The notes under the pieces were generated by a model, which was not told where the DNA came from, searched no databases, and saw nothing but the letters and a program-made list of their open reading frames with translations. Positions 16,179-24,712 of a stretch of DNA of 64,000 nucleotides are shown piece after piece. A program made the position numbers and the translations under genes. Within the stretch, counting starts at the first letter, position 1, and every line of letters begins with the position of its first letter. Source of the stretch: AC-32 sp963717725. GTDB lineage: Bacteria > Actinomycetota > Thermoleophilia > Gaiellales > Gaiellaceae. The stretch spans positions 62,001-126,000 of the forward strand of contig CAVQWS010000004.1 of NCBI GenBank assembly GCA_963717725.1, given 5' to 3'.

Positions 16179-16928
16179 TTCCGCCGCACGTAGACCGGCT
16201 CGAAGCCGGCCCGGACGATGTTGCGATAGGAGCCGTTCGGCATGTCGTCCACCGGTTCGCCCGTCTCGGTCACGACGATCTCGCAGCCGGCCTCCGCGGC
16301 CGCGTTGATGCGGGCGGCGAGCAGCGCGCTCTGGCCGCCCTTGCCGCGGTGCTCCGGCAGCGTCGCGCCGATTCCGCTCCAGCCGACCCGGCCGCAGACG
16401 AAGAGCGCGCCCGCGGCGGCGGGTGAGTCGCCGTCGAAGGCGACGAAGCACTGCAGCCGTTCCGACGGGCAAGCCGCGCGAGCCAATCGCGGAAGAACTC
16501 GGGCACCCCGAACCCGCGCTGTGCGGCCTCGCCGAAGGCGTCGCCATCGTCGTCCCGCGCCACGCGCAGCTCGGTTCCAACCTCGGGCGGGTCGGTCACC
16601 GGGCGGCTGAACTTCGTCCAGCCGCGGTCGAGAGCGAGCCCACGAGCCGCGAGCCGGTGGCCGAGATCCTCCGGCTCGGCCTCCGGCGCGAGGGTGACAT
16701 AGGCCTGCACCTCGCGGAGGAAGTCGAGCGCCTCGTCCACCTGCTGGTCAGTCGCGGGCGTCCGATCCCGAGGCCGAGCGCACGGTTGAACATCGTCACC
16801 GCCGGGAGCGGCTCGAGCCGCAGGCAAAGCGCGTCGCCGAGCTCCTTCGAGCGAGCGCCGAGCCCGGGCGGCGCGGCGGCGTAGAGGTCGCGGAACGCTT
16901 CGAGCTCGCCCCGCTCGGCCGCGTTCAC
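16151..16928 (-). pseudogene. GNAT-family acetyltransferase split over three frames by two indels
   Basis: The protein can be followed only by changing frame twice. The N-terminal part starts at GTG 16928 (VNAAERGELEAFRDLYA) to about GLGIG. The middle starts near 16770 (TPATDQQVDEALDFLREVQA) to about RDWLARLA. The end starts near 16480 (ERLQCFVAFDGD) with the GNAT acetyl-CoA motif ATLPEHRGKGGQSALL and the stop at 16151. Both shifts are in the same direction and equal one missing base each, in GC-rich runs. All three parts look conserved, so this is either a recent pseudogene or two assembly errors. The GTG overlaps the upstream MFS stop (GTGA), the coupling style of intact genes here. Confidence 0.75.
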
Positions 16929-18163
16929 GTGACGAGCGACGGCTCGGTCGACTGCACCAGGCCCCGCCGGCGCAGGTGCCGCACCTCCGGCACGAACAGC
17001 ACGGACACGGTCGCCAGCAGGCTGAACGCGGCAGCGGCCATCAGGGTCGGCCGGGTGCCGATCGCCTCGGAGACGGGCCCCGCGATCGCATAGCCCAGCG
17101 GCACGAGCGCCCACGAGCCGAGCGCGTCGTAGGAGTAGACGCGCGAGAGGCGGTCGGCCGGGATCTCCTGCTGCATCGCGGTGTCCCAGAGGATCGCGAA
17201 GGTCTCCACCCCGATCCCGGCGAGGAACGCGAAGCCGAGCACGGCCACGAACGGCAGCGGGGCCGCGAGGGCCAGCAACAGCGGCAGGGTCAACAACACG
17301 CCGAAGGTCGCCACCAGCAGGATCTGCTGCGGCCGCCGGCGCAACAGGATCAGGCCGCCGGCGATCAGACCGGCCGACTCGGCGGCCAGGATCAGCCCCC
17401 AGCCGAGGGCGCCGCTGAAGTGCTCCTTCGAGATCGCCGGCCCGAGCACGCCCGAGGAGCCCTGCTCGACGGCGTTGACGACGCCGAACTGGAGCACGAC
17501 CGCCCAGAGCCACGTCCGCGACGTGAACTCTCGCCAGCCGAGCGAGAGGTCGGCGAAGAAGTTCGAGCCCTCCATCCGGACGTTCTTCGGGATGTGCATC
17601 GCAGCGGTGAGCAAGGCGGCGATGCCGAACGACGCGGCGTCGATTGCGATCCCGGTGGCCGGGCTGGTCGCATGGATGATGAGACCGGCGAGCGCGCCGC
17701 CCACGATCAGCGAGCCGTTGCGGCCGAGCCCGAGCATGGCATTCGCCGGCTGCAGCTTCGACTCGGGCACGGTCTGCGGCACGATTCCACTCGAGGCCGG
17801 GAAGAAGAACGCCGAGCTCGCGCCGGCCACGGCCGTGAGCGCGGCCACCTGCCAGATCTGCGCGTGCCCGGAGAACAGCAGGATCGCGATCGCGGCCTGG
17901 CTCGCGCCCGAGACGACGTTCGAGACGACCATCACGCGGTGGCGCGGGAGCCGGTCGGACCAGATCCCGCCGACGAGCAGGAACACGAGCGTCGGGATCG
18001 AGCGCGCGGCCAGCACGTAGCCGAGGTCGGCCTTCGAGCCGGTCAGGTCGAGGACGGCGAACGCGAGCGCGACGATCGCGAACGAGTTGCCGAGGAACGA
18101 GATCGTCCGCGCCGACAGCAGCAGCCGGAAGTCGCGCTCGCCCAATGGCGAGTTACGCAGCAC
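16925..18163 (-). CDS. MFS transporter
   Basis: 412 residues, about 12 hydrophobic helices. MFS loop motifs are visible after helix 2 (GGIWSDRLPRHRVMVVSN, the loop 2-3 G-x3-D-R-x-G-R type) and in the second half. Substrate unknown; similar proteins are called enterobactin/drug exporter-like. The start overlaps the last 11 nt of the upstream metallo-beta-lactamase-fold gene. It belongs to the long minus-strand run 24609-16151. Confidence 0.8.
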   Translation of the reverse strand: MLRNSPLGERDFRLLLSARTISFLGNSFAIVALAFAVLDLTGSKADLGYVLAARSIPTLVFLLVGGIWSDRLPRHRVMVVSNVVSGASQAAIAILLFSGHAQIWQVAALTAVAGASSAFFFPASSGIVPQTVPESKLQPANAMLGLGRNGSLIVGGALAGLIIHATSPATGIAIDAASFGIAALLTAAMHIPKNVRMEGSNFFADLSLGWREFTSRTWLWAVVLQFGVVNAVEQGSSGVLGPAISKEHFSGALGWGLILAAESAGLIAGGLILLRRRPQQILLVATFGVLLTLPLLLALAAPLPFVAVLGFAFLAGIGVETFAILWDTAMQQEIPADRLSRVYSYDALGSWALVPLGYAIAGPVSEAIGTRPTLMAAAAFSLLATVSVLFVPEVRHLRRRGLVQSTEPSLVT

Positions 18164-18989
18164 GCTTCTCCCAGTAGCGCTTCAGGCCCGCGTACGACTG
18201 CCAGAACGGCATCGCCTGCTCGTAGGCGGCCTGGTCGGCGGCGAGGTCGTCTGCGGCCAGGGCGGCGAACTGCTCCTCGGTCGCGCCCTCGCGGACGCGC
18301 TCGGCCCACTCGTGCAGGCGGCGGCGGAGCTCCTCGAGGTGGCGCTCGACGTCCTCGAAGACGCCGAAGTGGATCAGCGCCATTCGCTTCGGGCCGCGCG
18401 CGGCGATCTCGTCCAGCGTCCGCCCCCAGGCCTCGAGATCGACCTCGGGCGGCGGCGTCGGCGGCAGCACGAACTCGCTCGGCCGGATTCGCACGCCCGC
18501 CGCGTCGCCCGCGTAGAGCGTGCCCTCGCCGTCGAGGTAGCAGACGTGGTGGCTCGCGTGGCCGGGGCTCGGGAACGTCGCGAGCCCGAGCGTCTCGCTG
18601 CCGACGACGTGGATGTTCTCGCCCGGCACCGGCGCGAGCTCGCCCCAGAAGCGGTCGAAGTCGTCGCCGTACAGCCGCCGCGCGCTGCGCTCGAGCCGGC
18701 TCGGGTCGACGAGGTGCGGCGCGCCGATCTCCGAGACATGCACCTGCAGGCCCGGGTGCTCGCGGACGAGCACGCCTGCGGCGCCGGCATGGTCGAGGTG
18801 GATGTGGGAGAGCAGCAGGTGGCGGACGTCCTTGAGCTCGAGCCCGCGCTCGGCGAGACGCGCCATTAGCTCGGGCATGCAGGTCGTCGGGCCGCAGTCC
18901 TGCAGCGCCAGGCCGTCCCCGGTCTCGAGCAGGTACGAGCCGATCACCCGCTCGTGCCCGAGGTGGTGCAGGTCGAGCGGCTCGGGCAT
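18153..18989 (-). CDS. Metallo-beta-lactamase-fold hydrolase
   Basis: 278 residues. The metal motif SHIHLDHAG (HxHxDH) at about residues 60-68, a further His in FPSPGHASHH near 145, and YAGDAAG near 164 give the dinuclear zinc site of the MBL superfamily. The C-terminal half is alpha-helical (HLEELRRRLHEWAERV). Glyoxalase II-like or lactonase-like hydrolase; substrate unknown. The frame is open upstream, but the ATG at 18989 overlaps the TGA of the PPOX gene (TGATG) and similarity starts there. Confidence 0.8.
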   Translation of the reverse strand: MPEPLDLHHLGHERVIGSYLLETGDGLALQDCGPTTCMPELMARLAERGLELKDVRHLLLSHIHLDHAGAAGVLVREHPGLQVHVSEIGAPHLVDPSRLERSARRLYGDDFDRFWGELAPVPGENIHVVGSETLGLATFPSPGHASHHVCYLDGEGTLYAGDAAGVRIRPSEFVLPPTPPPEVDLEAWGRTLDEIAARGPKRMALIHFGVFEDVERHLEELRRRLHEWAERVREGATEEQFAALAADDLAADQAAYEQAMPFWQSYAGLKRYWEKRAA

Positions 18990-19387
18990 CAGCTCCAACC
19001 GTGCCAGCGCTCCGGCTCGAGCCAGGCACTCACGCGCGGCATGTCGCGCTTCCTGAACGGCCTGCCCGTGTAGCGGCGCGCGAGCCGGTCGATGTCCTCG
19101 AGCGTCTCGTCGTCGGCGATCGAGACGACCTTGCCGAGCAGGCTGACGTGCCGGTACCAGCCGTCCTCGCCGCTGCCGAGCACCGTTAGCGCCGCCCGCG
19201 AGTCTCTTCGCAGGTAACCAAGCCGCAGCCGGGTGTCTTCCATGTTCAGTAGCACGCGGCCGTCCTGCCAGTCGTACCACGTCGGGACCGTGTGTGGCGA
19301 GCCGTCGGGCCGCAGCGTCGCCACGACTGCCGGGTTCGGAAGCCGGAGGAACGCGTCGACCTCCGCCGGCACCGGGACGCGCGGCAC
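18989..19387 (-). CDS. PPOX-class FMN/F420-binding split-barrel protein
   Basis: 132 residues. The split-barrel pattern is visible: PNPAVVATLRPDGSPHTVPTW (beta 1-2), GRVLLNMEDTRLRLGYLRRD, AALTVLGSGEDGWYRHVSLLGKV. Actinobacterial members bind F420 or FMN and act as reductases, biliverdin-type oxidoreductases or cofactor-binding proteins; which one is open. Its ATG lies 3 nt after the end of cystathionine gamma-synthase. Confidence 0.8.
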   Translation of the reverse strand: MPRVPVPAEVDAFLRLPNPAVVATLRPDGSPHTVPTWYDWQDGRVLLNMEDTRLRLGYLRRDSRAALTVLGSGEDGWYRHVSLLGKVVSIADDETLEDIDRLARRYTGRPFRKRDMPRVSAWLEPERWHGWS

Positions 19388-19390
19388 GCG

Positions 19391-20542
19391 TCAGGCGCCG
19401 GCGGCGGCGGTGGAGCGGACGAGCGCGGCCTCGAGGTCGGCGACCAGGTCCTCCGCCGACTCGAGCCCGACCGAGAGGCGGATGAGGTTGCGCGGCGCCG
19501 CGAACGGCGCGTCCGCGGTGGAGGCGTGCGTCATCCGGGCCGGGTGCTCGATCAGGCTCTCGACACCCCCGAGGCTCTCGGCCAGCATGAAGATCTTCGT
19601 GCGCGCGCTGATCTCGACCGCTTCCTCCTCGGACTCGACGAGGAACGAGACCATCCCGCCGAAGTCGCGCATCTGCTGCGCGGCGATCGCATGGCCCGGG
19701 TGCGTCGGCAGGCCGGGGTAGAGCACCTGCTCGACCTTCGGGTGCCGGTCGAGGAAGCTCGCGACCACCTCCGCGTTGCGGCAGTGCTCCCGCATCCGCA
19801 CGGCGAGCGTCTTCAAGCCGCGCAGCACGAGCCAGGAGTCGAATGGCCCGGGAACGGCGCCGAGCGACTTCTGCAGGAAGAGCACGCGCTCGGCGACGGT
19901 GTGGTCGTTGGTCGCGATGAAGCCGCCGATCAGGTCGGAGTGCCCGCCGAGGTACTTCGTCGTCGAGTGGATCACGACGTCGGCCCCGAGCGAGAGCGGC
20001 TGCTGCAGGTACGGCGAGGCGAAGGTGTTGTCGACCACGACCAGCGCGCCGGCAGCGTGCGCCGCCTCGGCTGCGGCGTGGATGTCGACGATGTTCAGCA
20101 GCGGGTTGGTCGGAGTCTCGAGCCAGACCATCCGCGTCCGCTCGTCGAGGTGCGCGGCCAGGTTCGTGTTCACCTCGTCCGCGGGCACCCAGTCGAAGAG
20201 GTAGCCCTTCGGCTCGTAGACCTGCGAGAACATCCGGTAGACGCCGCCGTAGACGTCCGCCACGGCCACCACCCGGTCGCCGGGCTCGAGCAGGTGCATC
20301 AGCGTGGTCGTAGCGCCGAGGCCCGACGAGAACGCCGCGCCGTGCTCCGCCCCTTCGAGCGAGGCGAGGCAGAGCTGCAGCGCTGTCCGTGTGGGGTTCG
20401 AGACGCGCGCGTAGTCGTAGCCTTTGGTCTCACCGACCGCCTCCTGGACGAAGGTCGACGTCTGGTAGATCGGGACCGTGATCGAGCCGGTCGCCGGGTC
20501 CGGCTCCTGCCCGTCGTGGATCGCTCGGGTCTCGAAGTCCAC
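19391..20542 (-). CDS. Cystathionine gamma-synthase/lyase family PLP enzyme
   Basis: 383 residues, typical for the Cys/Met-metabolism PLP family. YDYARVSNPTRTALQ is at residues 42-56, FSSGLGAT near 71 holds the PLP phosphate, and the PLP Lys is K196 in VIHSTTKYLGGHSD. It makes cystathionine from an activated homoserine ester plus Cys, or cleaves cystathionine; sequence alone does not separate synthase (metB) from lyase. A cystathionine beta-synthase gene lies upstream on the same strand, so together they could run transsulfuration in either direction. A TAGAAT box lies 7 nt before the GTG, giving it its own start besides operon readthrough. Confidence 0.85.
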   Translation of the reverse strand: MDFETRAIHDGQEPDPATGSITVPIYQTSTFVQEAVGETKGYDYARVSNPTRTALQLCLASLEGAEHGAAFSSGLGATTTLMHLLEPGDRVVAVADVYGGVYRMFSQVYEPKGYLFDWVPADEVNTNLAAHLDERTRMVWLETPTNPLLNIVDIHAAAEAAHAAGALVVVDNTFASPYLQQPLSLGADVVIHSTTKYLGGHSDLIGGFIATNDHTVAERVLFLQKSLGAVPGPFDSWLVLRGLKTLAVRMREHCRNAEVVASFLDRHPKVEQVLYPGLPTHPGHAIAAQQMRDFGGMVSFLVESEEEAVEISARTKIFMLAESLGGVESLIEHPARMTHASTADAPFAAPRNLIRLSVGLESAEDLVADLEAALVRSTAAAGA

Positions 20543-20566
20543 GGGTTCGATTCTAGGCTGCGCGGC

Positions 20567-21142
20567 CTAGCTGAAGGGCTTGACGACCATGTCGAAGACG
20601 ATCAGGAACATCAGCGCCACGTCCGCGCGCGCTGCGAGCAGGATCCGCCGCAGCCTGTCCTGCACCTGGGGCGACTTCGGCCCGTGCTCGGCGGCCGCGA
20701 CGTTCAGCCGCTTCGCCTCGGGGCCGAGGAAGAGGATTCCCGTCGCCGCCGAGAAGGCCCACGCGATCAGCCCGAAGACGATCCAGAACTGGTTGTAGCC
20801 GATGTCGCCGTTGGCGGCCATCGCGATCCCGAAGCCGAGCACCACGAACGACATCAGCGGGAACAGCCGCCCTGCCACCTTCTCGGCCCAGTAGCCGACC
20901 TGCAGCAGCTGGTCGTCGTCGCGCGCGAGCTCGGCCATGATGGCGCAGATCGTCAGGAACAGCCCGCCGCCGACCCAGACCACCGCGGCGCCGACGTGCA
21001 GCATCTTGAAGACGAAGTACCACTGCGTGTTCGCGGCGAACACGATCGAGACCACCAGGAACGTGACCGCGATCACGGTGGAACCGATCAGAGACCTACG
21101 GCGACCGTTTTCGGCCGCCGTCACGGCGACTGCTTCAGGCAT
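20567..21142 (-). CDS. DUF2269-like integral membrane protein
   Basis: 191 residues. Four hydrophobic segments (about 19-36, 42-68, 92-112 and 120-138) plus a C-terminal one (168-185). His and Gly in FKMLHVGAAVVWVGGGLFL fit the DUF2269/CopD-like membrane family. Function unknown; related families bind haem or copper. A Shine-Dalgarno-like AGAGGAGGG precedes the ATG. It is located between Grx4 and cystathionine gamma-synthase. Confidence 0.65.
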   Translation of the reverse strand: MPEAVAVTAAENGRRRSLIGSTVIAVTFLVVSIVFAANTQWYFVFKMLHVGAAVVWVGGGLFLTICAIMAELARDDDQLLQVGYWAEKVAGRLFPLMSFVVLGFGIAMAANGDIGYNQFWIVFGLIAWAFSAATGILFLGPEAKRLNVAAAEHGPKSPQVQDRLRRILLAARADVALMFLIVFDMVVKPFS

Positions 21143-21187
21143 TGACCCTCCTCTAGAAGTGATGACCCGAGGGAGAATCTAGCGCGG

Positions 21188-21547
21188 TCAGGCGACGGTT
21201 ACTACCCGCTCTTCGGTCGTGCCGTAGTCCTCGCCGAGCTTCTCGCGCAGCGTCCGCTCCAGCTCGCCGGAGGCCTCGAGCTCCTCGACGATGTCGGCGC
21301 CGCCGACGAGCTCGCCGCGTACGAAGACCTGCGGGATCGTCGGCCAGCCGGAGAGCGCCGAGAGCTCCTCGCGGATGCGCGGGTCGGGCAGTACGTCGAC
21401 CGCGGTGACCGGAGCGCCCGCGCGGCGCAGCGCCTCGAGCGCGCGCTGCGAGTTGCCGCACATCACGAACTGCGGCGTGCCCTTCATGAACAGGGCGACG
21501 TCCTCGGTCTCGACGAGCTGCTTGATCTGGTCATGAACGTCAGTCAC
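21188..21547 (-). CDS. grxD: Monothiol glutaredoxin, Grx4 family (CGNS type)
   Basis: 119 residues. The active site is CGNS with Cys30 (KGTPQFVMCGNSQRA), followed by WPTIPQVFVRGELVGGADIV, the TIPQVF cis-Pro and glutathione-binding segment of class II monothiol glutaredoxins. These carry a [2Fe-2S] cluster bridged by glutathione or another thiol and form heterodimers with BolA in Fe-S cluster delivery and iron sensing. The GTG overlaps the end of bolA directly upstream (GTGA) and AAAGGA lies at Shine-Dalgarno distance. Actinobacteria commonly use mycothiol, so the thiol ligand here is open. Confidence 0.9.
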   Translation of the reverse strand: MTDVHDQIKQLVETEDVALFMKGTPQFVMCGNSQRALEALRRAGAPVTAVDVLPDPRIREELSALSGWPTIPQVFVRGELVGGADIVEELEASGELERTLREKLGEDYGTTEERVVTVA

Positions 21548-21772
21548 TCCGGTCCTTTCGTCTTGATTCGCAACTCGTGAATGGTGCCATCCGCGAGTGG
21601 GGTGGCGAGCGCGTCGTAGACGAGCCGGTGCTGCTCGACGAGCGAGAGGCCGTCGAAGCGCGGGCTCGCGACCGTCACCTGGAAGTGGTCGCCGCCCGCC
21701 GGTGCGGTCCTCGACCGCGACCTCGTCGCCCGGAAACGCGTCGCGGAGCAGCTGCTCCAGGCGCTCAGTCAC
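21544..21772 (-). pseudogene. bolA: BolA-family protein, interrupted by a one-base insertion
   Basis: The N-terminal part VTERLEQLLRDAFPGDEVAV starts at GTG 21772. After RTGG the frame is lost and BolA continues one frame off: GDHFQVTVASPRFDGLSLVE then QHRLVYDAL and GTIHELRIKT, ending at TGA 21544. The H-x-VAS-x-F-GLS and QHRLVY-x-AL motifs are the BolA core, including the putative Fe-S ligand His. One extra G in the GGGCGGCG run (about 21690-21700) explains the break. It is next to its known partner Grx4 and linked to cystathionine beta-synthase (GTGA overlap). I think an assembly error is likelier than real loss. Confidence 0.8.
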
Positions 21773-23163
21773 TTGCGCGCCAGGTACTCGAGCAGGTCGG
21801 AGCGGGTGAGCATTCCGGTCGGCTTGCCGCTGGTGGCCACGACGACCGCCTGGCTGCCGCCGCTCAGGGCGGAGAAGACCTCGTCCAGCGACTCGTCCGC
21901 CTCGACCGCCGCCAGCGGCGGCTGCATCGCGGCGGCGACCTCCTCGTTGAGCGCGTCCGGGTTGCGGAAGACCAGGTCGAGCAGGCCGCGCTCCTGGAGC
22001 GAGCCGACCACGTCCGCGAGCGAGCCGGACGAGTCGTGCCGCATCACCGGCAGCTGCGAGATCGAGTACTGCTGCATCAGGTCGATCGCAGCGCCCACCT
22101 TCTGGTGCGACTCGATCGTGACGAGCTCCGGCGCGTCGCCGTTCTGCTGTTTGAACTGCACGACCTCGCGCACCTTCGGCGTCGGCTGGCCGCGCTCGAG
22201 GAAGCCGAGCTCGACCAGGTAGTTGTCGTCGTAGAACTTCGACAGGTAGGCGCGGCCGCCGTCGGGGAAGAGCGTGACCACGGTCTTGCCCGGCCCGAGC
22301 TCCTTCGCGATCTCGACCGCCGCCCAGGCCGCGGTGCCGCCGGAGCCGCCGACGAGCAGGCCCTCCTCGCGCGCCAGCCGCCGCGCGGTCAGGAACGACT
22401 CGCGGTCGCCCACGGTCACCCAGCGGTCGACGACCGACGGGTCGAAGGTCTCGGGGTAGAAGTCCTCGCCGATGCCCTCGACCAGGTACGGGTGCTGCTT
22501 CTCCGGTCCCGAGGTGTAGATCGAGCCCTCGGGGTCGGCGCCGACGATCGTCAGATCGGGGTTCTGCGACTTGAGGTAGTGCGCCGTGCCGGAGATCGTG
22601 CCGCCGGTGCCGACCGCGATCACGAGCGCGTCGAGCTCGCCGCCGGTCTGCTCCCAGATCTCGGGGCCGGTCGACTCGTAGTGCGAGCGCGGGTTGCCCT
22701 CGTTGCGGTACTGGTCGGGCTTGTAGGCGCCGGGAATCTCCTCGGCGAGCCGGTCGGAGACGGAGTAGTAGCTCTCCGGCGACTCGGGCTCGACGGCGTA
22801 GGGGCAGACGATCACCTCGGCGCCGAAGGCCTTGAGCAGCGAGATCTTCTCGCGGCTCATCTTGTCGGGCATGGTGAAGATGCAGCGGTAGCCGCGCAGC
22901 GCGGCGACGATCGCGAGGCCGGTGCCGGTGTTCCCGGAGGTCGGCTCGACGATCGTGCCGCCGGGCTTCAGCTTCCCTTCGCGCTCGGCCGCATCGATCA
23001 TCGTGATTGCGATCCGGTCCTTGATCGAGCCGCCCGGGTTGAGGAACTCGAGCTTGGCGAGGACGGTCGCCGCGCCTTCGGGAACGACGTTCTGGAGCCG
23101 AACGAGCGGGGTGTTGCCGACCAGCTCGAGCAGCGTCGGGTACTCGCGCGCCATCGCCGTCAA
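21769..23163 (-). CDS. cbs: Cystathionine beta-synthase with C-terminal CBS domain pair
   Basis: 464 residues. The fold type II PLP domain has GNTPLVRL (about 16-23) and the PLP lysine K48 in LNPGGSIKDRIA. TSGNTGTGLAI binds the substrate and GTGGTISGTAHYLK binds the PLP phosphate. Residues about 330-464 hold two CBS repeats (SQLPVMRHDSSGSLADVV and GGSQAVVVATSGKPTGML), which bind adenosyl ligands and regulate activity in homologues. It condenses serine or an activated serine with homocysteine to cystathionine. No haem-binding N-terminal extension as in animals. Followed by bolA and grx4, which links sulfur amino acid synthesis to Fe-S/thiol handling. It starts 9 nt after the MFS stop. Confidence 0.9.
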   Translation of the reverse strand: MTAMAREYPTLLELVGNTPLVRLQNVVPEGAATVLAKLEFLNPGGSIKDRIAITMIDAAEREGKLKPGGTIVEPTSGNTGTGLAIVAALRGYRCIFTMPDKMSREKISLLKAFGAEVIVCPYAVEPESPESYYSVSDRLAEEIPGAYKPDQYRNEGNPRSHYESTGPEIWEQTGGELDALVIAVGTGGTISGTAHYLKSQNPDLTIVGADPEGSIYTSGPEKQHPYLVEGIGEDFYPETFDPSVVDRWVTVGDRESFLTARRLAREEGLLVGGSGGTAAWAAVEIAKELGPGKTVVTLFPDGGRAYLSKFYDDNYLVELGFLERGQPTPKVREVVQFKQQNGDAPELVTIESHQKVGAAIDLMQQYSISQLPVMRHDSSGSLADVVGSLQERGLLDLVFRNPDALNEEVAAAMQPPLAAVEADESLDEVFSALSGGSQAVVVATSGKPTGMLTRSDLLEYLARK

Positions 23164-23172
23164 GCGTAATCG

Positions 23173-24609
23173 CTACATCGCAGCAGGGGCCGCCTCGGCC
23201 TCGCCGACCGGGGCTTCCGTCCCGCGCAGCAGCACGAACCCCGCCACGGCTCCGGCCAGCGCGATCCCCACGAGCGCCCAGAAGGCCAGCTGGTAGCCGG
23301 AGGTGAAGGCCTCCGCCGGCGTGTGGCCCGACTTCAGCAACGTCTTCGCATGCGAGGTGAAGATCGTCGAGGCGAGGGCGACGCCGATCGCGCCGCCGAT
23401 CTGCTGGTTCGTGTTGATCAGCCCTGACGCGAGCCCCGCTTCCTGCGGCGAGATCTGGGCGAGTGCTGCGATCGTCACCGGGACGAACCCGAAGGCGAGC
23501 CCGAGCGCGAAGGTGAGGTAGGCCGGCAGCAGATCGGGCCAGAAGTGCCCGTCCACGGGGATCTGCGTGTACCAGAGCAGCGAGGCCGCGAGCACGAGCA
23601 TTCCGACCACGATCACCGGCATTGGCCCGTAGCGCGTCGCCAGCGCCTGTGCGACGCCGGCCCAGATCACGACGGTCCCCGCCGTCGCGAGGAAGGCGAT
23701 GCCGGTCTGGAGCGCCGACCAGCCGAGCACCTGCTGCACGTACAGGGTCAGGACGAAGAAGTTGGCGAAGATCACCGCCCCAAGCAGGAAGCCGACCACG
23801 TTCGCGCCGAGCAGCGAGCGAATCTTGAAGATCGAGAGCGGCACGAGTGGCGACTTGGAGCGCATCTCGATCAGGATCGAGATCCCCAGCAGCGCTGCGG
23901 AAACGAGCAGCAACAGGATCGTTCGCGCCGAGCCCCAGCCGTCGTCCGGCGCCTTCGAGATCGCGTAGACGAAGATCGCGAGGCTGCTCGTGATCGTGAC
24001 CGCGCCGGCCGCGTCGAAGCGGCGGTGGCCCAGCCCGGCCGTGCTCTCGGGGACGAAGCGCAGCGTCAGCAGCAGCACGAGCGCGCCGACGGGCACGTTG
24101 ACGAAGAAGATCCATTCCCAGCCGAGGTACTTGGTCAGGATCCCGCCGAAGAGCACGCCCGCGGCGGCGCCGGAGCCGCCGAGCGCGCCCCAGATCCCGA
24201 GCGCCTTGTTGCGCTCGGCGCCCTCGCGGAAGGTCGTGGTCACGATCGAAAGGGCTGCCGGAGAGATGATCGCCGCGCCGAGACCCTGCACCGCGCGCGC
24301 GCCGATCAGGACGTTCGCGCTGTTCGCGAGGCCGCAGGCGAGCGAGGCGGCCGTGAAGATGACCAGCCCGACGATGAAGATCAGCCGCCGCCCGAGCAGG
24401 TCGGCCATCCGCCCGCCGAGCAAGAGGAAGCCGCCGAAGGTGATCGCGTAGGCGGTGATCACCCACTGCACGGTCTTCTCGGGGATGTCGAGGTCGATCT
24501 GGATCGACGGGATCGCGACGTTCACGATCGCAACGTCGAGCACGGTCATGAAGAACGCGGCGCCGACGATCGCGAGGATCAGCCAGCGGCGGTCGGTGGC
24601 GGGGCTCAT
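23173..24609 (-). CDS. DHA2-type (EmrB/QacA) MFS drug exporter
   Basis: 478 residues, about 14 helices, as in the DHA2 subfamily. FMTVLDVAIVNVAIPSIQIDL near residue 20 is the helix 1 D-x-x-I-V-N-V-A-L-P motif, GGRMADLLGRRLIF is the loop 2-3 motif, and GSGAAAGVLFGGILT is the motif C-like antiporter segment. Probably a proton-driven exporter of lipophilic compounds. A strong Shine-Dalgarno (GGGAGGAAG) precedes the ATG. First gene of the long minus-strand run to 16151, divergent from the glycoside-hydrolase-like gene. Confidence 0.85.
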   Translation of the reverse strand: MSPATDRRWLILAIVGAAFFMTVLDVAIVNVAIPSIQIDLDIPEKTVQWVITAYAITFGGFLLLGGRMADLLGRRLIFIVGLVIFTAASLACGLANSANVLIGARAVQGLGAAIISPAALSIVTTTFREGAERNKALGIWGALGGSGAAAGVLFGGILTKYLGWEWIFFVNVPVGALVLLLTLRFVPESTAGLGHRRFDAAGAVTITSSLAIFVYAISKAPDDGWGSARTILLLLVSAALLGISILIEMRSKSPLVPLSIFKIRSLLGANVVGFLLGAVIFANFFVLTLYVQQVLGWSALQTGIAFLATAGTVVIWAGVAQALATRYGPMPVIVVGMLVLAASLLWYTQIPVDGHFWPDLLPAYLTFALGLAFGFVPVTIAALAQISPQEAGLASGLINTNQQIGGAIGVALASTIFTSHAKTLLKSGHTPAEAFTSGYQLAFWALVGIALAGAVAGFVLLRGTEAPVGEAEAAPAAM

Positions 24610-24712
24610 CTTCCTCCCTCGGGTCGTTACGGCGGTTGAACGAGGCGCTACGAACGGCTATTCCGTGGGCCAGGGTAACGGCGGTGCGTGCTCGAGACAA
24701 CACGGTCGGGGG

